Shown here: one piece after another, positions 41,728 to 53,700 of the stretch | Position numbering within the stretch: position 1 is the stretch's first letter | How the letters are laid out: each line of letters opens with the position of its first letter | The notes under the pieces: model-generated | Database searches by the model: none | What the model saw: only the letters and a program-made list of their open reading frames with translations | Told to the model about the DNA's origin: nothing | Made by a program: the position numbers and the translations under genes | From: Agapetus fuscipes | Lineage: Eukaryota > Arthropoda > Insecta > Trichoptera > Glossosomatidae | Reading direction: 5' to 3' | Assembly: GCA_951799405.1 (NCBI GenBank) | Contig: OX637345.1 | Coordinates: 12,090,001 to 12,154,000, forward strand | DNA length: 64,000 bases

Positions 41728-44700
41728 GTGAGTACAACCGTATCAGAAATAATGCGTGCTATGTTTGTGTGTGGCCGTAACCATGTCGGACTCTGTGTAA
41801 GTGTGCAGTGATCGGGAAAGAAACAAATCTCCCGGATGGGTGTAGGAGCCTCGCGGACTGAGATGCAAGGAGGAGTTGTCACATTTAAACGGAGTGACAA
41901 GCTATTGAGGAAAGTGTGAGTAGCAGAAAGCAAGCGTTACTATTGAGGGTCCTGGGTTCGCATCGGGCGGGCGCCGTGCCGTGAGCGGACACGGATTATT
42001 TTGGTACGGCGTTGGGTCGGTTGCGAAACATCGCATTTCATTTCGTTCTGTGCGGCCCACGGTCATACGAGAAACTACACAAAACACATTAATTCCTGCA
42101 CTGAACTCCGCAAGAGCCGTACAACATGTGTTTTTGGTCGACAATTATCATTACGGTTTATGTTTCTATGCAGTTTCCGAGTTTTTCATGAGTTTTTAGT
42201 TTCATGATCCAAAATAAACCTCGGCTGTGTAGTTATAGAGCCACCTACCATCGTGTGCATCTATACTTTCGTTTTCGGACATAATATTCACGCAAAATCA
42301 CGTAAATTCCTTCTTAAACTACACATCTTTCATAATTTTTCTTTTTAAAGTGCGTTTAAAACTTCTTTTGCCCATTTCATACGTTCCCTAAAAACCAAGG
42401 TGCGTCGCTTTGTTTTGGGTTTCCCTTGCGAGCTATGGTACGTCTCTCCTACATGTTTTATTTGAGTTTTGATTTATTTAATTGAAGTTTAATGAAATAT
42501 TTCGAAATAATGGGGAATTAGTTTGTCTGTTGGGCCAGACAGCGTATTCTGTTGACTTTGCAATCTTGGAGCGTGGTTGAGATAAGCTATGTGTTTGTGC
42601 TATAGGTAGATATGGGTAGGTACTTATTATAGTGTAGTTACTGATAGTAAAACAGTCTCGCACGAACCCACAACCTTGGGTTCCGTAAGAAAACATCACA
42701 TTCACGCAGAATCACATCAAATGTACACGCCAACAACCATAAAACTACTAAAACACAAAAAATCACGTATCTCACATACTTAATTTCAACTTTTCAAACA
42801 GAAACACCACGCATATTGTGCGATTCCATCTCTAATTTCTCAAAAATATACGCTAAATGGTCTGAAATTGCGCAAATTGGAATGCAATTGTAGTTTTTCC
42901 CGCCGAAAACATCGTCTTATCTGCGATCGAAGTTGTCAAATCAATATGCAAAAATAAACAAATACAGTTGTCATTTTAAATTGACATTTTGAATCGCCAA
43001 CTTCACGTTTGATTGTTTTTGTTTTTGTGATTCCGATTGAAAATTTGAAACTTTTAAATTTCATACTCGTTTTTTTTCGGTTTTGTTCGAAATTTTAACT
43101 TTTATTGCACTTTCTTTCAAACATGGAAGTATTCTTTTGTTTTACATTTTAATGTAAAATTACGATATTTTAAAATTACAACAGCATTTAATAAAAATAT
43201 TATTATTTCTTAGTAAATAATCGTAAATACGTACTACATATATAAAAGGTGTAAAGGGGAAAATTGAATAAACTTCCGTTTCGTAATGTTGACTTCATTC
43301 AATGATGATGATGACTTCATTCAAAATGAGAACTAGTTTTTCTAAGCACATCAGAATTTTTTTTCAACCAAAGACAGCGATCTAGGTTTTATTTTTTAAA
43401 CAAGATAAATACATGGAAAAGGATGAGAAAATGATTCAGTGTTCCCATTTAACGTTAAAAAATGCTACTAAGCTACACAAATAGTGTAACTTCTTGCCGC
43501 GTTCTCCCCTATGGGGTCCATGTGGCGAGTGGAACCTATGTATTTTTACAGGTAAGGAGGCTAGCCTTACGCCAACCACTTAAGTTGAAATGGGAGTTTC
43601 CCAGTTCCCGAGAGAGCTGGTACTCATTTCTGACTCCCTCCGTGGGATTCAAACCCCGAGCTCTCGGCATGGAATGCAAGCACTCTACCAACTGAGCTAT
43701 CGATTGGACTATTTATTTATCTCATTATTTAAAAAAGTCCTGAATTCCCAGCCCGCTTTGATTCTATCCGACTAATCAGTTAATTATCGGTTCAGGTATT
43801 TGCTTTCTTAACGGTATGCCTAAATTTAAATCCAACGGGTCTATGCCCAGTTGGTAGAATTCTTGCCTTGCATGGCAGAGGGCTAGAGTTCAAAACCCGC
43901 CAAGGGTGTCAGAAATGATTTCCCGTTTCCGTGTTTATTTCAAACCCAAAATAAAAAAAATACCAGCAAGGTTTACTCTGTCTTCATAAGAAATGAGAAC
44001 CAGCTCCCTAGAAAGCTGGTAAACCTACAATTGAAGGGAAGTGATTGACGTAAGGCCAGCCCCCATTTCTATGAAAATAAATAGGTTTTGCATCAACATG
44101 CAACCTCCTTAGGGACAATGCGATAGAATGTTACACTATATGTGCAGCTTAGTTTTTTTTTGTATCTGAAATTAATCTCTATTACTTGTTATCTAGCAAA
44201 AATAAATAGGTTACACATAGTTTCCTGTTCTTCCAAGCTTAAAATGTTAAAGACCATATTTTGTTGGCCCTATGCTGCCTTAATTGGCCTCTATGGGTTG
44301 CTCACCCTTGGTATGTGGGGTCGTAACCTAGCACTTGGCAATAATTATAGTATTTGCAACTTAGATTATATCTCAGTACACATTTAACCACTGTGGTTTC
44401 CCGTTGCTGTCTTTAGTACATGTTACTTTCAAGCATTTGACCACAAAAAATTGGGTTTGTATTTCCAATAGCTTACACACAATTGCTTGTAAAGTTAGGT
44501 TAGGTTAACCTCAAAATTAAATGACCTTACAATGCTACACAGCTATTGTTGGACATGTTGGAAATCAGAATTACCGCGGCCATCTTGTAAAATTACCCTT
44601 TTCGTAGTTCAACATGAAGTTAGCTGTGCTGTTAATGTTAACAATAGTTTCATCAACATCACATCATTTTGTGAAGAAGCCCATTGAGTTATGGCCGAAA

Positions 44701-47700
44701 CGTCCAGGGCTATATATATCATTTAAGATTCATATTAAACGCATTCCCACAAGCAGACATGCATAATTTCGCGCTTACACATGCCGCATATGGACCTACA
44801 ATATAAAAAACCCAATCTCAAATGAACATAAGCCCTGCAACTCTTGCCGTCCTTCCCTGAAGTAGGGGTGACATTGGCAAAGTGAACCATTTTTTACAGT
44901 ATGGGTGGTCAGCCGCATACCAACCTATCAGTCAAGGAATGCATTATCATTATCAAACATTAAAGGAAAGACTGACGAAGAAAGTATATGTTGGTAGAAT
45001 AGATGGATGTCGTGGTACAGGAAGACCGAGAAAGGTATGGATGGACCAAATATCCGAAATTGCGATTGAATGGAATATCCAGAGTCATAATAAAAGAAGA
45101 GCTTGTATGAAGAAGGTTATGACTCTGGAGGAAATGAAAGAAGTATGTAAGGATAGAAAGAAATGGCGGTTGATCTGTAATGTTGGCGGCTAGGGTTTAT
45201 TAAAGTGAAATTTGTTTTATGTTTTAGTTTTTTTTGATGTCCATGTCCATGTTTATATTATATTATTGTTTATTAATTTTAAAAATGTAATTTGTGATGT
45301 TTGTTCCTTGACTTATAGGTTGGTATGCGGCTGACCACCCATACTGTAAAAAAATGGTTCTCTTTGCCAATGTCACCCCTTTTTCAGGGAAGGACGGCAA
45401 GAGTTGCAGGGCTAATGTTCATTTGAGATTGGGTTTTTATATTGCAGGTCCACATGCGGCATGTGTTAGCGCGAAATTATACATGTCTGCTTGTGGGAAT
45501 GCATTTAATATAAATCTTAAATGATATATATCTTTGCAGCTTAGATTAGATTAGATTCGAAACATTATCATTTTGTGAAAAAGCGAACTATGGGCGAAAC
45601 GTCCAGAAGCGCTATTCTGCTAAATTCCTTACACTTTGGATATCCATACAAGTCTGAGATTGCTAGCTCCAGAAAGAACTCAATAGATAAATAATCACTG
45701 TAGGTACACCTTATTTTTGGATACAAATCGCCAGCTCGTCGCCTTAAAGTCGTGAGGAATTTATTCAGAAGCTCTAGCTTCGATAGGCCAACTCTCCAAC
45801 CTCCGGCTGTGAAAGCCTAAAACAACCTTTGTGTTGCTAATGTTTAAAGAATGTAGTTAAAGAAATAGTTAAATAAAAACTTAACTATGTACTTTATTTT
45901 AAAAGTTTGTGTACTCTAACTTCATAGCAGCGCTCTCCCTCATTCATTATAATCTTTCAACCACTATAGCTTCGTTCTTGTTTCTGAATCTGGTCAAAAA
46001 TGTTTAAAAGTACATCGCAGGTTTAATTTTGCCAAATGCGACTCATTCAGGGACTCTAATCTAAGTTGCAAAGAAATGTAACATTGGGGATTTACATTAT
46101 ATGCATTCTCACAAGCAGAAATGTATAAGTTTGCGGTTGCACATGCCGCATGTGAACCTACAACATAAAACTCAAATCTCAAATGAACATACACCCTTCA
46201 ACTCTTACCGACTTTCCCTGAAACAGGGGTGATATTTGCAAAGTGAACAATTTTCTACAGCATGGGTGGTCAGCCGTCAAGGAGCATATACAACATAAAA
46301 CATTTTTTAAAGAAACAATATTAATATGTTAAAACAATAAAAAAACAAATGCAAAATACAAAATTCTAATTTGAAAAACCCTAGCCCTAGCAGCCAGCAT
46401 TACAGATCAACCGCCATTTTTTGTGTCCTCGCATACTTCTTTCATTTCATCCAGAGTCATAACCTTCTTCATACAAGCTCTCCTTTTATTATGACTCTGG
46501 ATATTATAATCTCATTCATTACAATCTTTTTACCACTATAGCTTCGTTCTTGTTTCTGAATCTGATCAAAAATGTTTAAAAGTACATTGCAGGTGTAATT
46601 TTGCCAAATGCAATTCATTCAGGGACGACGCTGTAAAAGGTTACACTTGTTACAGCTTTGTTGCGTTGCAAACTGATGAAGCGCGGATACGAGCTATGTG
46701 CAAAACTAAATACTTGTAATTAAACATATAATATATAAATGATAGTTATTTATTTAGTAAATGTCGGGTGATATCACATAAGTGGAGTACATAGAGCAAA
46801 TACCTACACAGGAGATAACAGCCAGCCCGCTGTGATGCATGCAACTCTAGTTATCATAGACAACTCAAACATGTTTACCAACGGCATGTATAATCAACGT
46901 GCAATCATTGGGAGTGCACACAGAGGGTATTGTACCATCGTTGTAAATCTGCGAGCAAAGACTGCCAAGTCTACCCACACTGTACCTCTGCCGCCACTCT
47001 GTTGGATGAGATACAGAGCGGCCTTTGATGCTTTCCATCTGTCTATAAATCTATAATCTAGGTTGTGTTTTTCTCTAAATAATCCTGTGCGGGAGACTCC
47101 CTAGATTTCAGAGACTCTAGGGGCCTATAACACTTGTTGTGTCGCAGTGCCGCAGAGGTGCTTACGAGCTTGATGGTCATTACAAAGCGCCCATACTCAA
47201 GCAAGACCCAGTTGCTGTAAGGCTGAATGGATTTTTAGTGACCGGTCTTTGGTAAAGGTTTTATGAATTTTTCAACCATGCAAAGAGCATATTTAAAAAT
47301 ATAAATGGTATATTTTTTGTGCTCCGCCGGGATTCGAACCCACATTCAAGTCCGAAGTGTTGTCACTGGACTACGGACCGGTCATCAAGTTGCTAAGATA
47401 TATTATGAATATAAGATTTATATTAAATGCATTCCCACAAACAGAGATGTATAAGTTCGCGCTTAAACATGCCGCTTGTGAACTTACAATATAAAACCCA
47501 ATCTCAAATGAGCATAGCCCTGCAATTCTTGCTGATCTTCCCTGAAACATGGGTGAAATTGGCGAAGTGAACATTTTGTATGTAAGGAGAAGTAAGTATG
47601 TCAGGATAGGAGTAAGTGAAAGGGAATCTTTAGACATGTGACTTTCCTTAGTGGAACGGCGAAAGCGTTTTTTTTATAGAATGAAAAAATGGATTTTACT

Positions 47701-50700
47701 GACCGTGCAAAAGAGAAGAACGATTTTCTCTACGTTTCGTAGGAGTCATATCCGACGTCCTCAGGAGATGTGTGTCTTCTACAAAGAAGAACCACGAACT
47801 ATTGAATTATTGTTTGATCGAGGCCGAAGGTTGTAGGTACTTTTATTAACCTTCGGCGATGCATGCAAAGATGTCGCAATAGCTCCAGTTGTACAGAAGG
47901 ACGATATTATGTCTTCGTGTGAAATCGTCCGATTAATGAAAGGGTGGATCATAGAAGTTAGTTCTAAGAAGAATGCGTTTATAGTCATAGGATAGACTTT
48001 TCATGAATGGTCATCTCATAAGCTACTTTGTGAGTGAGGGGCTGTCTATATATTACGTCATTCGCATTAAGAGGGGGGGAGTCTGGTCTGCGGATGATGG
48101 CAAATGATGTACGAGTACCAAAAGTGACGTCGTTCTTGTAAATACCAATTTCTACAAAATATACAAAATATTATGTAAGTAATATAACATTATTAATTAT
48201 TAAGCTCATCCATTATTACAGCAAGAGGGGTGGGGGGGGTCATAAGATAATGACTATAGGATGATTGTAAGGAGGGGGGGGTCGAAAATCGATGACATAA
48301 TTTATGGACGGCCCCTGAGTCTATCATGGCTCATTCTGGAGACATGGTCTCTCATCTTACTATGTGTATAATATCTTTTCTTAAAATGAATCTGAATGAA
48401 TCTCCAGGCCCAGGAATGACGTGAAGAAGTTACTATTGATATCCAACGGCTGCAAACTCGTAAACAACAATAATAATCAACTTTTTACTTTCAAAGAAAT
48501 TACCTTCACTCAGAATACACAAAGTTATTTGGGTATATATATAAAATACATAATATAGATGTATAGAATATAGATGACTAAAAAATGTGCGGAATTAAAG
48601 TTGCAAAAAGTGTCGGGTACGTTCAGAAATGAGCAAGTCATGTTGCAGAGAGTTGTATGGGGGAATGTCCAGACTCATAACTGTTTAAATTGTTTTTGCC
48701 ACATTTGGCACACAATTTTTTATCCACTAAATCTTTCGAATTGTCTCACATCACTGGTTTCAATCATATTATACGTGTAGTGAATAGCGGTGCGCAACAT
48801 TTTTTTAAATTGTTTGGAGTTGAAACTCTGAATGATAGAATCCAAAATGACTGTAATCCTAGCCCAATCTTGTTTGAATTAAAATTTTGTGGCATTGATA
48901 TAGCTCACGAAGGGCTCTTGAGTGAAAAGGTTGAAAAAAAAATTTTTTTTCAACTTTTGGGGTTGAAACTCTGAATGATAGGTCAGAAAGGACTGTGATC
49001 CCAACAAAATCTTGTTTGAATTAAAAAAAAAAATAGCATTGACGAATCTCGCATAGGGCTCTTGAGGTGTGATTGCACACAAACAAAAAATTAACCCGTT
49101 CGCGGACGAAACGGTTATAGCCGTTCTATGAGCTTGTCTAGGACTGGACGAAACGGTAATAGCCGTCGTGATAAAAAGTTATCACTAGGGACGAAACGGC
49201 TATTTCTGATAGAACTTGCATACATGTAGCATCCGTGCGTCCCTACAGAAATCCAAAGAACACGGCAATAGCCGTTTCGTCCCTGGATGTCAAAAAAATA
49301 AAATAAATAAATAGATAAAAAAATTATAATAAAAATACAATTTGAGATGATAAAATAAGTGTGTTTTTTCTAGCCTACTTCACATTTCGTGTGTCCGCGA
49401 ATGGGTTAAAGAAATCATCCAAATATTTTATCATTGTTTTGATGTATGGAAGTGAGACATGGATGGTTGCAAATGACTGGAATCTGTAGAATGGAATAGA
49501 GAAGAGCATGCATGAAGAGAGTGATGAATGAAGGTGTGCAGGGACAGAAAGAACAATATAGAGACACATTTGCGGAGGTACTGGGCACCCTTAGCAGAAT
49601 GGCGACTGGATACAGGCCTTTTAGGGTGGTCCCTTAATCCCTTAAAGTCCCTTTATTTTTTTGTGGTACCTTAAAGTCCCTTTTTTCTGAAATTGGTCCC
49701 TAAAGTCCCTTTTTTAGCAGAAAGTCACTTCCATGTTTTATATTACATTCAGCTGAATGACTGTTCACGACAATTCAACGGTTGGGCATTGTCGGGAAGT
49801 GGGACTTCATTTTTAGTATTATGTTTTTCATCACATGGTAGATGTATATCTGTTAAAAATGCATGTTTTTCTTTATAAAATAGGTTACATTTTAACATTT
49901 ACCCCCAATGAAGACTAACTGAGGGGGGAACTAAATAATATTAGGTCCTTACATATGAAATTGGCGTTTTGTATGGGAGAAACAAAATGTCGTTTTTTTT
50001 TAATATAATAAATTTATTTAATCAAAGTATGTACTATTGCTATCTATGCACTTTTGCCATCTCATAGATAGTTTATTGATCCCTTTACTAAAATAACCAT
50101 TCGGACGGCAATCAATACAATCTTTGAAGGCGGTTTGGACTGCCCCATCGGAGTTGAATTTTTTCCCTTGGAAGAAGTTATCCAAATTTCGAAAAAAATA
50201 GTAATCTGTTGGAGCAAGGTCCGGAGAGTACGGAGAATGTCTTAAACATTCCAATTGAAGCTCCTCTAATTTGGTAGCCGTCTGTTGTGCAGTGTGTGGT
50301 CTAGCGTTTTCATGAAGCAGCAGTTGCCTAGAGCGATTGACCAGCCTCGGTTGTTTAGCAGCTAGCTTTTCCATCATGGTTTGCAGTTACTGACAATAGA
50401 CATCTGCTGTAATCGTCTGACCAGATTTAAGAAAGGTGTTAGTGAACGACACCGGCACTAGTCTACCAAACGCTCGCAAGTAAATTTTTGAGCCAATTTT
50501 CGCTTGGGGCATGATTTGGCTGGTTCGGCAGGGTTCAGCCATTGTGATGAGCGCTTCCAATTATCGTACAGGATCCATTTTTCATCACAGGTAAAAATTT
50601 GATTTAAAATCCCTTCATTATTGTGCCAGTTGAGTAATGTAACGCAGCAGTCGACGCTCGTTTCTTGATTTGCTTCACCTAATTTGTAAGGTACCCACTT

Positions 50701-53700
50701 TTCCAACTTTTTCACCTTTCCAATTTGCTTCAAGGAGATTAAAACAATTTTATCACTGATTTTGTAGCAAACAACTTTTTTGGACGTGGTTTACGATGGA
50801 TCTGCTTCCATAAAAGCCTTCAATTCCTCATTATCAACTTTGGTCTCCGGCCGTCCACGAGGCTTGTTCTGCAGGCCGAAATTACCAGAACAAAAACGTT
50901 GGAACCAAAAACGCACTATGTTTTATTTTGCGACACCGTCACTATACACATCATTAACCCGTTTCTGCAGCACTGGTGCCACGGTAGAACTCGTACTCGT
51001 AAATAACGCGATATTTCAAGTTTTCCATTTTGTAAAATGAGTGGCGCCAAGAAAAAAACAATTGAGGAACGAACAAATGAATTTCAATTTTCAAAACACA
51101 AATACATGAGTAAATAGCTGTATCAATTTGAATTTGGAATTCTTAACCAAAGAGGAGATATTCGAGATCAAAGTGACCAGTACGGCAAAACGCCAATTTC
51201 ATATGTAAGGACCTAATATATCTGATGCTCCTCATTTTCATAATGTTGTAGCAACAGTTATATTATAATTGTTTTTATTTGTAACTTTTATTTTATTCTA
51301 CAGGTCCAAACCTTAATTTATTATTTTACTGTTATTAACTTATTATTTGTCCTTAACTTATAGGTTGGTATGAAGTTGACCACCCATACTGTAAAGATTG
51401 GTTCAATTTTGCCGGTGCCACCCCTGTTTCAGGGAAAGGCGGCAAGAGCTGCAGAGATTATGTTCGTTTACGATGTTTTCCTATTGTAGACACATTTGAA
51501 ACTATATGTGTGCGCGAACATCCATATGGTTACTTTTATGTGTGCATAAGATGTGGATTGTAAATGTTAATATATCTTTGCAGCTTAGATTTAGATTTAG
51601 ATTAGATTATGTCGTTTTTAATCAGTTTGTGAGGTCCCTTAAGTCCCTTTTTTTGGATTATAAGTCCCTTTTTCCCTTTTTCTGACACCTCAAACTGCTA
51701 AAAGGCCTGGGATAGAAGCACAAAAGATTTACAAATTTATCTCTGTCCCTCTAAAGATGTAGTAGATATTAGGATCATTAATTAAAAAGCAATGAATTTA
51801 ATTGAAAACTATTCATTACCCAATAACGTCTAAAAGTATAAGGAATCCGGTCTTTAGTCTGATGGTTAAAGTTTCGGTCTCATAATCAGAAGGTAGTGAG
51901 TTTGATTTCCGGCTGAGCACTTTTCAAATATGGTCTTCGCTGGGTTAAAAAAATAATCTGCCTGCACCAAAGGCTGGTCACAAAACTTCCATACAGCCTT
52001 GCAGCAACTGGGTTTTGCTTGAGAATTGGTGGTTACTTAAGAGAGTTACTAAGCTCGCAGAGGACTTTTAAGGTGTGATTCACACAATGACAAAGCTCAT
52101 CCAATAAATCACCCGATATTTATTTTTTATCATCCAGTCAACAACCAGTGATGCCTTAGCTTAAATTTCTTGATAGTTCTTGATAGTGACTTACAGGTTG
52201 GTATGCGGCTGACCACCTATGCTGTAGAAAATAGTTCATTTTGCCAATGTCACCCCTGTTTTAGGTAAGGACAGCAAGAGTTGCAGGGTGTATGTCCATT
52301 TGAGAAATTTGGGTTTTTATGTTGTAGGTTCACATGCGGCATGTGCAGGCGCGAACTTGTACGTGTCTGCTTGTGAGAATGCATATAATGTGAATCGCCA
52401 ATGTTACATATCTTTGCAACTTAGATTAGATTTGATTAGACTAGAAGCTGTTTGTCCATGTAATTTAGATTTTATAATTTAGTGATGATGTGTTGCTATT
52501 GTGGTACAACTTTTTGTTTTGTTTCCAGTGAGCCCCCTCATCCCGACGTGAGGTCTTCTGAGACGGCGGACGACGGCTACGAGACCAGCAATGGTGGAGA
52601 CGCAGCAGCAACACTCGCACAGCCTCCAGGAACCACAGCCGCTGCTGGCAACACCACCGCACAGTCCCCCGACACCAAGCCAGAAGCAATGAACGAGGAA
52701 GAGGCCGATCCGGGGGAGCAGCCCAAGATGGAGGCTGACGGAAACAGCAATCCCGGCAAGCTGGAGCGCCAGAATAGCAAAGAGGCCGAAAGTGCCACTT
52801 CAGAAGCGAGCCCAAACCGGCAAGACAGCCAAATAGATGACAAGTTAACAGCCGCGTTGTTGGACGAAGAAGAGAAGAACGAGAGGCAAGAAGAGAGCTT
52901 AACAGCTGAAGATAGTTTAATTAAAGAATGCGTCGGTGAAATAGACAAAAGTGACGTGAGGAGCGTGGGGGAGAGTGAGAGGGTGGCGTCGGAATTCCGG
53001 GACGAAGTGGTCGCGGCGGTGATGGCGGCCGTCGAGACGAATTCCGCGCCGTCCAACTCGCCCAAACAGACAGCCGACATCTTGAATCCAAACGACGACT
53101 CGTGCGCGTCGGCTAGGGATCAAGCGACGCTATCGCCGTGCCCATCGAATTCTAGGTCCAATTCATCGCTCGGGGCTTCGGCGAGGCAAGCGATGGCGTA
53201 CGACGGCGGGGAAAACTTGACGATGGGGCATAATCTGATGCCGCAGGAAGACAGCTCGTCACAGAGCTACGGAGCGAATTTGACGAGAGAACAAATGAAC
53301 GCTTACGACATGAAACAAAGGATGAATCCAGCGTATAACAACTTGCAAGCTCCCAGACCGGACATGCCTTTTGGTGGCATCAAGCGGGAGCCTTACAACC
53401 TTGTAGCGTCTGAACATGATCCCTACGCTCACTACAAAAGGGATTCAATGGGTCAGGATCCATACGCCAGAGACAATATGGATCCGTATGGTAGATCGCC
53501 GTACAAGAGACCTGAAGAAATGTTTATGGGGTACAAGGAAGAGATGCCGTATGGCGGGTTTGGGATTAAGCGGGAAATGCAGCAGAACCCGTACTCGTAT
53601 GGTGGGATTCCGACACAATACCCATTCTCAGGTTGGTAAAACATGATTTTCTTCTTCTTTTTTGTAAAATTTACTTGCAGTAACCCGCTTGCTTCACTAT

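Larger units (their letters stand above)
49613..51709. mobile_element. CAGGCC-ended DNA element holding two nested insertions
   Basis: Inverted ends caggccttttag are flanked by GGATA (49,608-49,612 and 51,710-51,714). The interior has repeated aagtccctttt words. A mariner (49,944-51,213) and a LINE-T tail (51,352-51,607) account for most of its length, leaving about 570 bp of original element. Superfamily unknown. Confidence 0.65.

Noticed and set aside
44712..45556. Twin-primed (5'-inverted) LINE insertion
   Set aside because: Both halves contain the same 3' tail, whereas twin priming would invert an upstream segment; two insertions are simpler.
47735..47764. Hammerhead-like motif on the minus strand (CTGAGGA ... 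GAAAC)
   Set aside because: The segment between the core boxes does not form a convincing stem II.
52577..53080. Minus-strand ORF of 167 codons opposite TDG exon 2
   Set aside because: Shadow of the GC-rich coding exon; low-complexity Ser/Ala translation and no splice or start support.
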